A stretch of 64,000 bases of DNA. It comes from an uncultured Ruegeria sp. (GTDB lineage Bacteria; Pseudomonadota; Alphaproteobacteria; Rhodobacterales; Rhodobacteraceae). A program made the position numbers and the translations under genes. The stretch is from contig NZ_CANNGO010000001.1 of assembly GCF_947504215.1 (NCBI RefSeq), positions 868,001 through 932,000 of the forward strand, read 5' to 3'. The notes beneath the pieces were generated by a model that was given only the letters and a program-made list of their open reading frames with translations, made no database searches and was not told the DNA's origin. Positions 1 through 8,980 of the stretch are shown piece by piece (the stretch's first letter is position 1; each line of letters starts with the position of its first letter).

Positions 1-1
1 C

Positions 2-1282
2 GATGCGTTGCGACAGTTGAGCGACAAAATCAATCTGTCTGACGTGAAAGCCATTGGGCTATCTGGCCAAATGCATGGCGCAGTTCTGCTCGACACCGAT
101 CAGCGGCCTATCAGGCCTGCGATATTGTGGAATGACAGCCGCGCTGCGAACGCGTGCGAGCAACTCCGCGGAGCCGTGCAGGATATCGGTCAAATAGCAG
201 GTGTCCTCCCGCTGCCTGGCTTTACGGCGCCCAAGATCATGTGGCTAAAGCAAAACGAGCCTGAAAACTACAATCGCATTGCGTCGATACTGCTGCCCAA
301 AGACTATGTTGGTTTGCGTCTTCACAGCGAGTTGGCGACAGACACATCAGATGCCGCCGGAACCTTATGGCTGGATCAGGCCGCGCGCGCCTGGAGCAGT
401 GAGATCGCCGAGGCCGCGGACGTGAATACAAGTTGGCTTCCACAAATATTTGACGGTCACGACATCGTCGGCGCGGTAACCCCTCAAGCCGCTGCGAAAA
501 GTGGATTTCGAGTTGGTGTACCGGTCGTCGCGGGCGGCGGCGATGCGGCGACAGGCGCCGTATCGCTGGGCGCGACAGAGCCGGGGCGGGGCTTCATCTC
601 ACTAGGGACATCCGGCCAGCTCTTTGTTGCCGGTCGAGCATACAAACCCAACCCCGAGAAATTTGTGCACGCATTTGCGCATACTCTGCCAGACCGTTGG
701 TATCAGATGGCTGCGATGCTGAATGGCGCGAGACCCATATCGTGGATCGGAGGGCAGCTAGACCTGTCGGCGGCCGAGGTTGTGGCTCTGGCGGAAACTG
801 TCACAACCGATCGCGTGCCTATTTTTCTCCCTTATCTGACTGGCGAGCGCAGCCCTCATGGGGACCCACACATCCGAGCTTGTTTTTTTGACCTCGAAGA
901 TGCGACGACGCGTGCAGAAATCTGTCGTTCGGTTGTGGAAGCTGTTGCTTTCTGTTTCGCCGACGCGGCTGAGAGTTTTGGCGATACTCTGTCAAACCTG
1001 TCCGAACTGGCCGCAATTGGAGGCGGCAGTCGAAGCGACCTGCTCCTGAGCCTGATCGCCACTGTCACCGAGAGATCCATTGTTCGGCCTGATGGGGCAG
1101 ATTCGGGACCGGCGATGGGGGCAGCAAAGCTGGCGGCTTGCGGCGATAAAACGCTATGCATCGCCGATCTGGAAGAGCACCCCTCGGAGATAGGGGCTTT
1201 TGAACCTGAAGCAACGCCAGCCCTGCTTGACCGGCTGCACAAGTTCCGTTCGTTCTATCAAACGATTAGAACCGAGGTTTAG
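2..1282 (+). CDS. xylB: Xylulokinase, C-terminal part (cut by left edge)
   Basis: FGGY-family sugar kinase that would phosphorylate D-xylulose to xylulose 5-phosphate in the cytoplasm. The frame is open to the left edge, and about 60 residues of a typical 480-residue XylB are missing upstream. Visible motifs are GLSGQMHGAVLLD near the first residues, WNDSRA (substrate binding side), GGGDAATGAVSLGA followed by GTSGQLFV (second phosphate/adenosine motif), and GGGSRSDLL near the C-terminus. These match XylB better than GlpK or AraB. The gene ends in a small hairpin and is convergent with nrdJ. Any partner genes (for example a xylose ABC importer or xylA) would lie outside the window. Confidence 0.9.
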   Translation, partial: DALRQLSDKINLSDVKAIGLSGQMHGAVLLDTDQRPIRPAILWNDSRAANACEQLRGAVQDIGQIAGVLPLPGFTAPKIMWLKQNEPENYNRIASILLPKDYVGLRLHSELATDTSDAAGTLWLDQAARAWSSEIAEAADVNTSWLPQIFDGHDIVGAVTPQAAAKSGFRVGVPVVAGGGDAATGAVSLGATEPGRGFISLGTSGQLFVAGRAYKPNPEKFVHAFAHTLPDRWYQMAAMLNGARPISWIGGQLDLSAAEVVALAETVTTDRVPIFLPYLTGERSPHGDPHIRACFFDLEDATTRAEICRSVVEAVAFCFADAAESFGDTLSNLSELAAIGGGSRSDLLLSLIATVTERSIVRPDGADSGPAMGAAKLAACGDKTLCIADLEEHPSEIGAFEPEATPALLDRLHKFRSFYQTIRTEV

Positions 1283-1300
1283 ACATATATCTCGCGTTTA

Positions 1301-1323
1301 GCAGGTGATTGTCGTTCACCTGC
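1301..1323 (+). terminator. Hairpin after xylB
   Basis: GCAGGTGA pairs perfectly with TCACCTGC across a 7-nt loop, 18 bases after the xylB stop codon. No U tract follows, so this is a weak intrinsic terminator or an mRNA-end stabiliser. Confidence 0.45.
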
Positions 1324-1403
1324 CCAGCCCGCCCCCAACAACGTGAACCAGATCCTTACAAAAAACTCAAAGGCTGACTTGATCACGGGCGGCAATCACT
1401 TGG

Positions 1404-1430
1404 CATATGGGCGAAGAATTCGCCCATATG
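1404..1430. terminator. 12-bp perfect hairpin between convergent xylB and nrdJ
   Basis: CATATGGGCGAA and TTCGCCCATATG form a perfect 12-bp stem with a GAA loop. It sits between the ends of two convergent genes, so it probably serves as a bidirectional terminator. A modest T-rich stretch (TTCTTTAT) follows on the plus strand, while the minus side lacks one. Confidence 0.55.
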
Positions 1431-1472
1431 GGTTCTTTATGCACCCCGAAACAAACATGCATCTACAAATGG

Positions 1473-3755
1473 TCAACCACATTTCGAGTGCCCGCAACTG
1501 CGGCAGGTCATGCAGCCCTCAATCATAACCATGTCAAATTGACCACACGATGGGCATGCTTTGCCGCGTGGCGCATCCATGTTCACCACTTGCGCCTGTG
1601 GGTCAGACTTGAGACCCATGCCTTCGCCCTCAAGAAAGCCAATATTGACCATGTGCTGTTCGATCACCCCGCCAATCGCGGCCAAAATCGAAGGGATGTA
1701 CTTGCCTTTGACCCAAGCCCCACCGCGCGGATCGAAAACAGCCTTCAGTTCTTCGACAACAAAAGAAACATCCCCGCCACGACGGAACACAGCAGAAATC
1801 ATACGGGTCAGCGCAAGAGTCCAGGCATAGTGCTCCATGTTCTTCGAGTTGATGAACACTTCAAACGGGCGTCGGCGCCCACCGATGACGATATCGTTGA
1901 TAGTCAGATAGATCGCATGCTCACTATCCGGCCATTTCAACTTGTAGGTCGACCCCTCCAGTGATTGAGGGCGATCCAGCGGTTCGGACATATAAACGAC
2001 TTCGCCGCCATCAACCTGGTGGGGCGCGTCAGCACTTTCGCCCGGCACCTTGTCTTCGCTCTCTGATACGGTCAGAACCGATCCGGTCACGTCATTCGGG
2101 CGATAGGTGGTGCAGCCTTTGCAGCCCTGATCCCACGCCTGCATGTAGACGTCTTTGAACGCATCGAAACTGATGTCTTCGGGACAATTGATCGTCTTAG
2201 AGATCGAGCTGTCTATCCATTTTTGCGCCGCCGCCTGCATTTTGACGTGATCCGTCGGCGACAAGGTCTGTGCATTCACAAAGTAGTCTGGCAGTTCCGC
2301 TTCACCAAACTTATCGCGCCACATCTGCACGGCATAGTCCACCACTTCCTCTTCGGTGCGCGAGCCGTCCTTTTGCAGCACCTTGCGCGTGTAGGCATAG
2401 GCAAAGACAGGTTCGATTCCGGAAGATACGTTCCCGGCGTACAACGAAATAGTCCCTGTCGGCGCAATCGAAGTCAGCAGAGCATTGCGAATGCCATGTT
2501 CGCGGATCGCGTCGCGCACGTCGTCATCCATCTGCTGCATGGTACCGCTGGCCAGATAGTTCTCGGCGTCGAACAGGGGGAAGGCCCCCTTTTCGCGCGC
2601 CAAATCGACCGACGCCAGATACGCGGCGCGAGCAATCGCGTGCAACCAGCGCTCGGTCTGACGCGCCGCTTCGTCGGACCCATAGCGCAGTCCCAGCATC
2701 AACAGCGCGTCCGCCAGACCGGTCACGCCGAGCCCGATGCGCCGTTTGGCCTGAGCTTCAGCCGCTTGCTCAGGCAGTGGAAACTTCGACGCGTCCACCA
2801 CGTTGTCCATCATCCTGACGGCAGTGGCGACAAGGTCCTGCATCGCGGTCTCGTCCAAATGCGCACTGCGCTCAAACGGCTCTGCAACCAGACGTGCCAT
2901 ATTGATCGACCCCAGCAGACAAGCGCCGTAAGGCGGCAATGGCTGCTCACCACAGGGGTTCGTCGCTGAAATGGTTTCGACATAGCTTAGGTTGTTGGCT
3001 GCATTGATGCGGTCGATGAATATCACGCCCGGCTCGGCATAGTCATAGGTCGCCTGCATGATCTTGTTCCAAAGGTCACGGGCTTGGACGGTGTGATAGA
3101 CCTTGTCACCAAACACCAGTTCCCAAGGGCCATCGGCTTTGACCGCTTCCATAAACGCATCGGTCACCAGCACCGACATGTTAAACATGCGCAGGCGGGC
3201 CGGGTCGGATTTGGCGGTTATGAAATGCTCGATATCCGGATGATCGCACCGCATCGTCGCCATCATCGCACCGCGGCGCGACCCGGCGGACATTATGGTG
3301 CGGCACATCGCGTCCCACACGTCCATAAAGCTCAACGGACCCGACGCATCGGCGGCCACCCCATGCACGTCAGCGCCACGCGGGCGAATGGTCGAGAAGT
3401 CGTATCCGATCCCCCCACCCTGCTGCATGGTCAAAGCGGCCTCTTTCAACATGTCGAAGATACCGCCCATGCTGTCTGGGACCGTGCCCATGACAAAGCA
3501 ATTGAACAACGTTACCTGCCGCGCGGTACCCGCGCCCGCAGTGATGCGCCCGGCGGGCAGGTATTTGAAATCTTCCAATGCCGCGTAGAACTTTTCTTCC
3601 CAATGCGCAGGGTTTTGTTCCACCCGGGCCAGATCGCGCGCAATACGTCGCCAACTGTCTTCAACCGTCTGGTCGATAGGCGTGCCATCCGCTTGCTTGA
3701 AGCGGTATTTCATGTCCCAGATCTGCTCGGCGATGGGGGCGGCAAAGCGGCTCAT
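1473..3755 (-). CDS. nrdJ: Adenosylcobalamin-dependent (class II) ribonucleotide reductase
   Basis: Reduces ribonucleotides to deoxyribonucleotides using a B12-generated thiyl radical, so dNTP supply does not depend on oxygen. About 760 residues from the ATG reading MSRFAAPIAEQ. The frame runs 25 codons further upstream, but that extension enters the tRNA-like gene and is rejected. Motifs seen: LFNCFV (first redox cysteine region), QQGGGIGYDFS, the radical-site loop NPCGEQPLPPYGACLLGSIN, and a Cys-rich C-terminus with CPSCGQ and CMTCRSCGHSKCG, which fits re-reduction of the active-site disulfide. No cobalamin riboswitch could be recognised in the short leader. The start lies 28 bases after the tRNA-like element on the same strand, so co-transcription and RNase processing are likely. 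Confidence 0.93.
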   Translation of the reverse strand: MSRFAAPIAEQIWDMKYRFKQADGTPIDQTVEDSWRRIARDLARVEQNPAHWEEKFYAALEDFKYLPAGRITAGAGTARQVTLFNCFVMGTVPDSMGGIFDMLKEAALTMQQGGGIGYDFSTIRPRGADVHGVAADASGPLSFMDVWDAMCRTIMSAGSRRGAMMATMRCDHPDIEHFITAKSDPARLRMFNMSVLVTDAFMEAVKADGPWELVFGDKVYHTVQARDLWNKIMQATYDYAEPGVIFIDRINAANNLSYVETISATNPCGEQPLPPYGACLLGSINMARLVAEPFERSAHLDETAMQDLVATAVRMMDNVVDASKFPLPEQAAEAQAKRRIGLGVTGLADALLMLGLRYGSDEAARQTERWLHAIARAAYLASVDLAREKGAFPLFDAENYLASGTMQQMDDDVRDAIREHGIRNALLTSIAPTGTISLYAGNVSSGIEPVFAYAYTRKVLQKDGSRTEEEVVDYAVQMWRDKFGEAELPDYFVNAQTLSPTDHVKMQAAAQKWIDSSISKTINCPEDISFDAFKDVYMQAWDQGCKGCTTYRPNDVTGSVLTVSESEDKVPGESADAPHQVDGGEVVYMSEPLDRPQSLEGSTYKLKWPDSEHAIYLTINDIVIGGRRRPFEVFINSKNMEHYAWTLALTRMISAVFRRGGDVSFVVEELKAVFDPRGGAWVKGKYIPSILAAIGGVIEQHMVNIGFLEGEGMGLKSDPQAQVVNMDAPRGKACPSCGQFDMVMIEGCMTCRSCGHSKCG

Positions 3756-3783
3756 TGGTGCTCCAGTAGCAAAATAGTGAAAT

Positions 3784-3889
3784 TGGACGTGGCGGCGGGA
3801 CTTGAACCCACAACTTCCTCGCCGTAGCATCCCGGTGCAACCCTGGACTACTCGAAAGCGAGGCGCTCTATCCTTTGAGCTACGCCACG
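3784..3889 (-). tRNA. tRNA-like gene with an oversized anticodon loop
   Basis: Read on the minus strand, acceptor CGTGGCG pairs perfectly with CGCCACG and is followed by U73 and an encoded CCA. The D arm is GCTC-AAAGGATA-GAGC, the anticodon stem CCTCG/CGAGG, the variable loop AAGTT, and the T arm GTGGG-TTCAAGT-CCCGC. All are canonical, but the loop closed by the anticodon stem is 37 nt instead of 7. It starts CTTTCGA and contains a further hairpin (GTAG..TCC paired with GGA..CTAC). The C1-G72 pair is also uncommon outside tRNA-Pro. If 30 nt were removed after CTTTCGA, the anticodon would read UUC, but splicing is only a guess and no isotype is assigned. The D arm resembles tRNA-Arg. It could be a decayed tRNA, an intron-like insertion, or a tRNA-like leader of nrdJ. 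Confidence 0.6.
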
Positions 3890-3916
3890 ATTCCGTCGAT
3901 TCGTCGACAGATACTT

Positions 3917-3946
3917 ACAATACAGCAGCCGCGCCCGAAGCCACAA
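3917..3946 (-). promoter_or_regulatory. Possible sigma70 promoter of tRNA-like gene and nrdJ
   Basis: On the minus strand TTGTGG, an 18-nt spacer and TATTGT lie about 30 bases upstream of the tRNA-like 5' end. The spacing fits, but the match to consensus is only moderate. Confidence 0.3.
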
Positions 3947-4015
3947 CACCTTGATGACGACAGATCATGAGCTACAATATAAAGACGGGTTTCGGGACGA
4001 CTCTGTGGGAAAGTT

Positions 4016-4447
4016 GTGGATAAGTACTTAAACCTCATAAAACTCTCAGTTGGGTCGGAAAGCGTCGACACACTGATCGAATGGCAAGACAGCCGTAAAC
4101 CGCTTTATGAGGACGGATTGCCGCGTCATGTCACCCGCATGTGGCCCAAGCGTGAGGCCGAGATTCTGAACGGTGGATCAATCTATTGGGTGATCAAAGG
4201 CGTGGTTCAATGTCGCCAGCGCATTCTGAGGTTGGATGAGGTCATAGGCGAAGACGGTATCCGCCGCTGCGCAATTGTATTGGAGCCCGAAGTGCATCGC
4301 ACCCAGAACGCACAAAAACGGCCGTTTCAAGGCTGGCGCTATCTGAAACCCGAAGACACCCCTCCGGATCTGCCCAAGGGTCGATCTCAGGACGATGCCT
4401 TGCCCGATGACCTTAATCGTGCGCTGGCTGAAATCGGCGTGCTGTAG
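4016..4447 (+). CDS. DUF1489 family protein
   Basis: A 143-residue cytoplasmic protein recognised as the alphaproteobacterial DUF1489 family from the N-terminal NLIKLSVGSES, the central RMWPKREAEIL and SIYWVIKGVVQCRQRI, and FQGWRYL near the end. No biochemical function is known to me. The chosen start is GTG, which gives the usual short MxxxLNLIKL N-terminus, and there is no better upstream start. It is divergent from the tRNA-like/nrdJ unit and convergent with hisG, with two bases between stop codons. No signal peptide or membrane segment is visible. Confidence 0.8.
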   Translation: MDKYLNLIKLSVGSESVDTLIEWQDSRKPLYEDGLPRHVTRMWPKREAEILNGGSIYWVIKGVVQCRQRILRLDEVIGEDGIRRCAIVLEPEVHRTQNAQKRPFQGWRYLKPEDTPPDLPKGRSQDDALPDDLNRALAEIGVL

Positions 4448-4449
4448 CC

Positions 4450-5139
4450 TTAGCCAAGCCGATCCAGCAGGTCTGTCAGAACTTGTTTTTCTGCGGCGCT
4501 GTATTTGGATATTCGACTACGCCACAACGTTGCTTGTGATTTTAGGATCAGCCCGTCAGACAGGATTTTCAGGTGGTTGGCCCGCAAGGTTTCCCCGGTC
4601 GAGGTGATATCCGCAATCGCCTCAGCTGTTTCGTTCATTACCGTGCCTTCGGTTGCGCCCTGACTGTCGACAAGGGTGAAATCAGACACCCCAGCGTCAG
4701 ACAGAAATTCCCGAACCAGGCGGTGGTACTTTGTCGCAATCCTCAATCGGTGTCCGTGAGTTTTGCGAAACGCCGCTGCGACAGCGTCCAGATCATCCAG
4801 TGTATCCACATCAACCCAACATGCAGGCGTCGCGATAATCAGATCAGCCTGACCAAAGCCCAAAGGAGAAACCTCTTCGACCTGCTGTTCCCAACGCGGC
4901 AGCTTTTCCTGCACAAGATCTGTGCCCGTAACCCCAAGGTGGATGCGCCCGGAAGCCAAGTCGCGCGGAATTTCACCTGCAGACATCAGAACCAGAGAAA
5001 CTCCGTCGATACCATCGACTTTGCCCGCATATTCCCGCTCGGATTCACTGCGCGACAAGGTGATGCCACGCTTTTCAAACCACGAGAAGGTCTTTTCCAT
5101 CAAACGACCCTTGGATGGCACGCCAAGTTTCAGGCTCAT
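4450..5139 (-). CDS. hisG: ATP phosphoribosyltransferase catalytic subunit, short form
   Basis: Catalyses the first committed step of histidine synthesis, condensing ATP with PRPP. At 229 residues it is the short HisG form, which lacks the C-terminal histidine-sensing domain and needs HisZ. The N-terminus LGVPSKGRL, the GVTGTDLV segment and the phosphate-binding DSQGATEGTVM region are typical. It overlaps the hisZ stop by one base and is the last gene of hisS-hisZ-hisG. HisZ next door supplies the regulatory function. Confidence 0.95.
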   Translation of the reverse strand: MSLKLGVPSKGRLMEKTFSWFEKRGITLSRSESEREYAGKVDGIDGVSLVLMSAGEIPRDLASGRIHLGVTGTDLVQEKLPRWEQQVEEVSPLGFGQADLIIATPACWVDVDTLDDLDAVAAAFRKTHGHRLRIATKYHRLVREFLSDAGVSDFTLVDSQGATEGTVMNETAEAIADITSTGETLRANHLKILSDGLILKSQATLWRSRISKYSAAEKQVLTDLLDRLG

Positions 5140-6224
5140 CAGGCGACCCCCTCGATCTCAAGCATCAGGTCCGGTCGGAGCACGCCACCGACGGCTGGGA
5201 TTTCTGCCCCTTTGCCCAGTTGGCGCGTCAAGGCGTCATACCGCCCGCCCGTTGCAATCGGAGGCAGGTCGGGACGACCTTCGGCATAAAACCCAAAGAC
5301 AAACCCGTCGTAATACTCCATGGAGGTCCGGCCATAAGCCGCTTCGAAATCCAGCTTTTCGACATCAACACCCCGCGCCTGAAGCGCTGCAATCCGACGC
5401 TCCAACCGGTCCAGGGCTGGCGTTATCTGCGGTAGATCCACTGCTACATCACGCAATTGTTCCAACGCAAACGGAATGGTTTCACGCACGGCCAGTAAGG
5501 ACTCGAGACCCGCAAGCTCGGTGTCAGAAATGGGTGGGGTCTCACGATCCTCGCGCAGCGCTTGTATCCGCGCTTCAATTTCCGAGGCGCGCCGCTTGCC
5601 GACCATTGGCATCTCATATGCCATCGGATCCTTCGCATCCAAAAGACCTGCTCTGTGTTCCGGCTCAGGTTTCCGCCCTGCGAACCGATCCAGCAGAGTG
5701 CGAAACCGGCGGGGGCGCCAAAGATGCCGCATCAACGCGGCCTTGCGCCGATCCGTTGTGCGCAATCCTTGCACCGCAGCCGTCAGTATGCCGATATCCC
5801 CTGTGGCGGCACGCAAAGGTAGTCCGCGCAACTGCATGGCAAAAAGCGAAAAGACTTCTGCATCGGCCCCAGCGGGATCGTCGCGATCAAATACTTCGTA
5901 GCCCACCTGAATGTATTCGTTCGCCCGGTCGGGATCATGTTCCTGCCGCCGAAAGACCTCACCTGAATAGGTATATCGCGCGGGTTCTGCGCCTTCGTTC
6001 ATATGCATCTGAACAACGGGCAGAGTGAAATCGGGGCGCAGCATCTGTTCGCCCCGCAGAGCGTCGGAGGTGACATAGGCGCGCGCGCGGATGTCCTCAC
6101 CATAAAGGTCCAGCAACGTCTCAGCCGGTTGCAGCAAGGGCGGGTCCACAACCCGCGCCCCGGCGGCCTCGAACCGCAGGCGCATCGCCGCAGAACGGGC
6201 CTGTATCTGAGAACGGTTGGGCAT
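5139..6224 (-). CDS. hisZ: ATP phosphoribosyltransferase regulatory subunit (HisRS paralogue)
   Basis: A 361-residue class II synthetase-like protein that forms a hetero-octamer with short HisG and provides histidine feedback control. It retains the fold signature around RPDFTLPVVQMH and RYTYSGEVFRRQE, and near the end DGFVFGFYAEGR and ATGGRYDAL. It lacks the C-terminal anticodon-binding domain expected of a real HisRS and is much shorter than the hisS product beside it. The gene starts three bases after hisS and abuts hisG, so the three genes are translationally coupled. Confidence 0.92.
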   Translation of the reverse strand: MPNRSQIQARSAAMRLRFEAAGARVVDPPLLQPAETLLDLYGEDIRARAYVTSDALRGEQMLRPDFTLPVVQMHMNEGAEPARYTYSGEVFRRQEHDPDRANEYIQVGYEVFDRDDPAGADAEVFSLFAMQLRGLPLRAATGDIGILTAAVQGLRTTDRRKAALMRHLWRPRRFRTLLDRFAGRKPEPEHRAGLLDAKDPMAYEMPMVGKRRASEIEARIQALREDRETPPISDTELAGLESLLAVRETIPFALEQLRDVAVDLPQITPALDRLERRIAALQARGVDVEKLDFEAAYGRTSMEYYDGFVFGFYAEGRPDLPPIATGGRYDALTRQLGKGAEIPAVGGVLRPDLMLEIEGVA

Positions 6225-6227
6225 CGC

Positions 6228-7715
6228 TCAGTCCTGACTGTCCAGAATTTCGCGCACTTTGGCGACCAAATCGCCGCGCGGCACTTCGAACTGGCTGGGG
6301 CGTTCTTTCCATTCCTCCAGCGTGGCGCTTTCGGCAATCTTTGCACCCAGGATCAAATCCTTGATCTGCACGATGCCACCCGCTTTTTCGTCACCACCTT
6401 CGATCACGGCGATCGGAGAATTGCGCTTGTCTGCATATTTCAGCTGATTGCCAAAGTTCTTGGGGTTTCCCAGATAGACCTCGGCGCGAATGCCAGCATT
6501 GCGCAGTTCAGCCACCATTGCCTGATAGTCTGCCATACGGTCACGATCCATGACGGTCACGACAACAGGTCCAGTGGCTTGGGCACTGATACGACCCTTT
6601 TCGCGCAGGGCGGCCAGTAGCCGATCAACTCCGATAGAAATACCAGTTGCCGGGACTTCTTGTCCGGTAAAGCGTTTCACCAGATCATCATAGCGACCGC
6701 CGCCTGCGACGGACCCAAACTGCCGTTTGCGGCCTTTTTCGTCGAAGATTTCAAAGGTCAGTTCGGCTTCGTACACAGGCCCGGTGTAGTAGCCGAGGCC
6801 ACGGACGACCGATGGATCGATCTCAATCCGATCCGCGCCATAGTCACCCGCAGCCAACAGCGCACCAATCTGTTCGAGCTCGGCAATACCATCCGCGCCG
6901 ATCTTACTATCACCCACAGCAGCCTGCAGATTGGCCAGTGTTCCCGCGGTATCCGTAGCTTTGGAGGTCAGGAACGCAATCACAGGTTCCGCCTGATCAT
7001 CGCTGAGGCCGACACCGTCGATAAACGCGCCCGACGCATCCAGACGACCCTTGGTCAGCAACTCGCGCACCCCGGCTTCTCCGACTTTGTCGAATTTGTC
7101 GATGGTGCGTAGTACGTTGTCGCGGGCAGCGACATCATCGCCCAGCCCCATTGCTTCAAGTACACCGTTCAAAACCTTGCGGTTGTTGACGCGCACCAAA
7201 TAGTCGCCGCGCGGAATACCCACGGTTTCCAGCGTATCCGATAGCATCGCACAGATCTCGGCATCAGCCGCCATTGAGGCCGTGCCTACCGTATCCGCAT
7301 CGCATTGATAAAACTGACGATACCGCCCTGGCCCGGGTTTTTCGTTGCGCCAGACGGGGCCCATCGCATAGCGACGATAAGGCGTCGGCAGGTCGTTACG
7401 GTGCTGCGCATAAACGCGCGCCAAAGGGGCGGTCAGGTCATAGCGCAGGGCCATCCAGTCGCCCTTGTCATTCTCGTCAACTTCCTGCCACGCAAACACA
7501 CCCTCGTTCGGGCGATCTACGTCGGGCAGAAACTTGCCCAGCGCCTCAACCGTTTCAACCGCGCTGCTTTCAAGCGCGTCAAATCCGTAGCGATGATAGA
7601 CGTCCGCAATGGCCCGCAGCATCTCGGTGCGCTGCGTGACTTCCTGGCCGAAATAGTCGCGGAACCCTTTAGGCGTGATGGCCTTGGGGCGGGGCTGTTT
7701 CTTGGGCTTGGCCAT
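6228..7715 (-). CDS. hisS: Histidyl-tRNA synthetase
   Basis: Charges tRNA-His in the cytoplasm. 495 residues, the long alphaproteobacterial type. Motif 1 lies around TPKGFRDYF, motif 2 around [17 protein letters not shown], the histidine motif around [17 protein letters not shown], and motif 3 around GGGRYDDL...[15 protein letters not shown]. The C-terminal third (VVVTVMDRD to the end) is the anticodon-binding domain. It starts at ATG ([12 protein letters not shown]) with a lysine-rich tail. First gene of the hisS-hisZ-hisG operon. Confidence 0.95.
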   Translation of the reverse strand: MAKPKKQPRPKAITPKGFRDYFGQEVTQRTEMLRAIADVYHRYGFDALESSAVETVEALGKFLPDVDRPNEGVFAWQEVDENDKGDWMALRYDLTAPLARVYAQHRNDLPTPYRRYAMGPVWRNEKPGPGRYRQFYQCDADTVGTASMAADAEICAMLSDTLETVGIPRGDYLVRVNNRKVLNGVLEAMGLGDDVAARDNVLRTIDKFDKVGEAGVRELLTKGRLDASGAFIDGVGLSDDQAEPVIAFLTSKATDTAGTLANLQAAVGDSKIGADGIAELEQIGALLAAGDYGADRIEIDPSVVRGLGYYTGPVYEAELTFEIFDEKGRKRQFGSVAGGGRYDDLVKRFTGQEVPATGISIGVDRLLAALREKGRISAQATGPVVVTVMDRDRMADYQAMVAELRNAGIRAEVYLGNPKNFGNQLKYADKRNSPIAVIEGGDEKAGGIVQIKDLILGAKIAESATLEEWKERPSQFEVPRGDLVAKVREILDSQD

Positions 7716-7872
7716 TTGGGGCGTCCTTGGGAGTTAGTCGTTCCGCGCGCGGTCTATCCCATGGCCGGGATCGGGGCAAGCCAGCGCGCGGCCGCACAGC
7801 TCGGTTTCACTGGTCATGCGCCTGCCGGGCCGCTATGAGCGAGACAGACACAAGCCCCCACAGGAACCCGAT

Positions 7873-8067
7873 ATGCAGCATCTGGAAGAACAGATCGCCC
7901 ATCTGACCCGTACGGTTGAAGACTTGAACGCAATTGTCACCCGGCAACAGGACGAGATTGATAACCTGACCCGCCGGGTTGAGATCCTGATGCGACGCGA
8001 AGGGGAACGGGCTCAGGAAGGAACAGGCGGTATCGTCTTGGGTGACGAACGCCCACCGCATTACTGA
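7873..8067 (+). CDS. slyX: SlyX-like coiled-coil protein
   Basis: A 64-residue protein, MQHLEEQIAHLTRTVEDLN onwards, with heptad-patterned leucines through LTRTVEDLNAIVTRQQDEI and a C-terminus ending in PPHY. Both features are characteristic of the SlyX family, whose function is unclear. I take the ATG preceded by AGGA seven bases upstream. A longer frame starting at an ATG 57 bases earlier would add an unlikely basic stretch. The gene is divergent from hisS and stands alone ahead of the SDR gene. Confidence 0.75.
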   Translation: MQHLEEQIAHLTRTVEDLNAIVTRQQDEIDNLTRRVEILMRREGERAQEGTGGIVLGDERPPHY

Positions 8068-8087
8068 AGGTGCGGTGAATTTAAGGA

Positions 8088-8128
8088 GTTGTACAACACT
8101 CAGAGCGTGGATGTTACGACTTGTACAA
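8088..8128. promoter_or_regulatory. Two TTGTACAA palindromes, probable operator pair
   Basis: GTTGTACAAC (8088-8097) and TTGTACAA (8121-8128) are perfect palindromes, both followed by CAC. Their centres are 32 bp apart, about three helical turns, so two repressor dimers could bind the same DNA face. They lie in the leader of the SDR gene, 50-90 bases before its start. The cognate regulator is not in this window. The half-site resembles sites of GntR/FadR-type repressors, but this is not diagnostic. Confidence 0.5.
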
Positions 8129-8178
8129 CACCCTGAACGATGCAAGCCGCCCCAAAAGGCAGCAGACGGAGATAGCCG

Positions 8179-8937
8179 ATGACCCAAAAACTTGCGCTTG
8201 TGACCGGGGCTGCCCGTGGCATCGGCTTGGCCACCACAAAGCTGTTTTTACAACAAGGGTGGCAGGTCGCAATGGTAGACCGGGACGCGGATGAATTGAA
8301 GCTGGCCGCTGAGGGGTTGGACAGTGCGCAGCCGTTTTTCTACGACATCTCGGTCCCGGAGCAAGTATCCGAAATGGTTGAGGCGGTACTCCACCATTTC
8401 GGGCGGATCGACGCGGTTGTGAACAATGCCGGCGTAGCGGACTTTGGTCCTATCGAAGAGGCGGATTTTGCGACCTGGCGACGGGTCATGGAAACCAATC
8501 TCGACGGTGTATTTCTGGTCAGTCAAGCGACTGTGCAGCCCTTGAAGACCAGCAAAGGCGCAATCGTCAATGTCGCGTCAATATCAGGGCTCCGCGCCAG
8601 CACTTTGCGCGTGGCATATGGCACATCAAAGGCAGGGGTTATTCACCTGACGAAACAGCAGGCAGCGGAACTGGGAGAGTATGGTGTCCGGGCCAACTGT
8701 GTCTGTCCCGGTCCGGTCCGCACCAAACTGGCGATGGCCGTGCACACGCCCGAGATCATCGCAGCTTATCACGACGCGATCCCCTTGAACCGCTATGGGT
8801 CGGAACAAGAGATCGCCGAGGTGATCTGCTTTCTGTGCTCGGACAAGGCCAGCTATGTGACCGGGCAGGTGATCGCATCCGATGGCGGGTTTGACAGCAC
8901 CGGCGTCGGGTTGCCCGCGCTTCGCCAGGATTGTTAG
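8179..8937 (+). CDS. Short-chain dehydrogenase/reductase
   Basis: NAD(P)-dependent oxidoreductase of the classical SDR family, 252 residues. Seen: the cofactor motif TGAARGIG near residue 8, NNAGVADFG around 80-90, the catalytic Ser segment VNVASISG around 138, and the YGTSK catalytic motif. The C-terminal CFLCSDKASYVTGQVIASDGGF is typical of FabG-like enzymes. The acidic residues MVDRDAD after the second strand suggest preference for NAD over NADP. The substrate cannot be read from the sequence. It is a single-gene unit behind two TTGTACAA operators, so it is probably induced by a specific metabolite. Confidence 0.88.
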   Translation: MTQKLALVTGAARGIGLATTKLFLQQGWQVAMVDRDADELKLAAEGLDSAQPFFYDISVPEQVSEMVEAVLHHFGRIDAVVNNAGVADFGPIEEADFATWRRVMETNLDGVFLVSQATVQPLKTSKGAIVNVASISGLRASTLRVAYGTSKAGVIHLTKQQAAELGEYGVRANCVCPGPVRTKLAMAVHTPEIIAAYHDAIPLNRYGSEQEIAEVICFLCSDKASYVTGQVIASDGGFDSTGVGLPALRQDC

Positions 8938-8980
8938 GTGGTTACGAAGCTAAGCCGCAACAGACCTGGCGATAAGCCCA

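Noticed and set aside
3756-3783. Cobalamin riboswitch for nrdJ
   Set aside because: The leader between the tRNA-like element and the start codon is too short, and no B12-box-like sequence was recognised.
3756-3830. Upstream extension of the nrdJ frame by 25 codons
   Set aside because: It runs into the tRNA-like gene, and the sequence after it (MSRFAAPIAEQ) is a normal NrdJ start.
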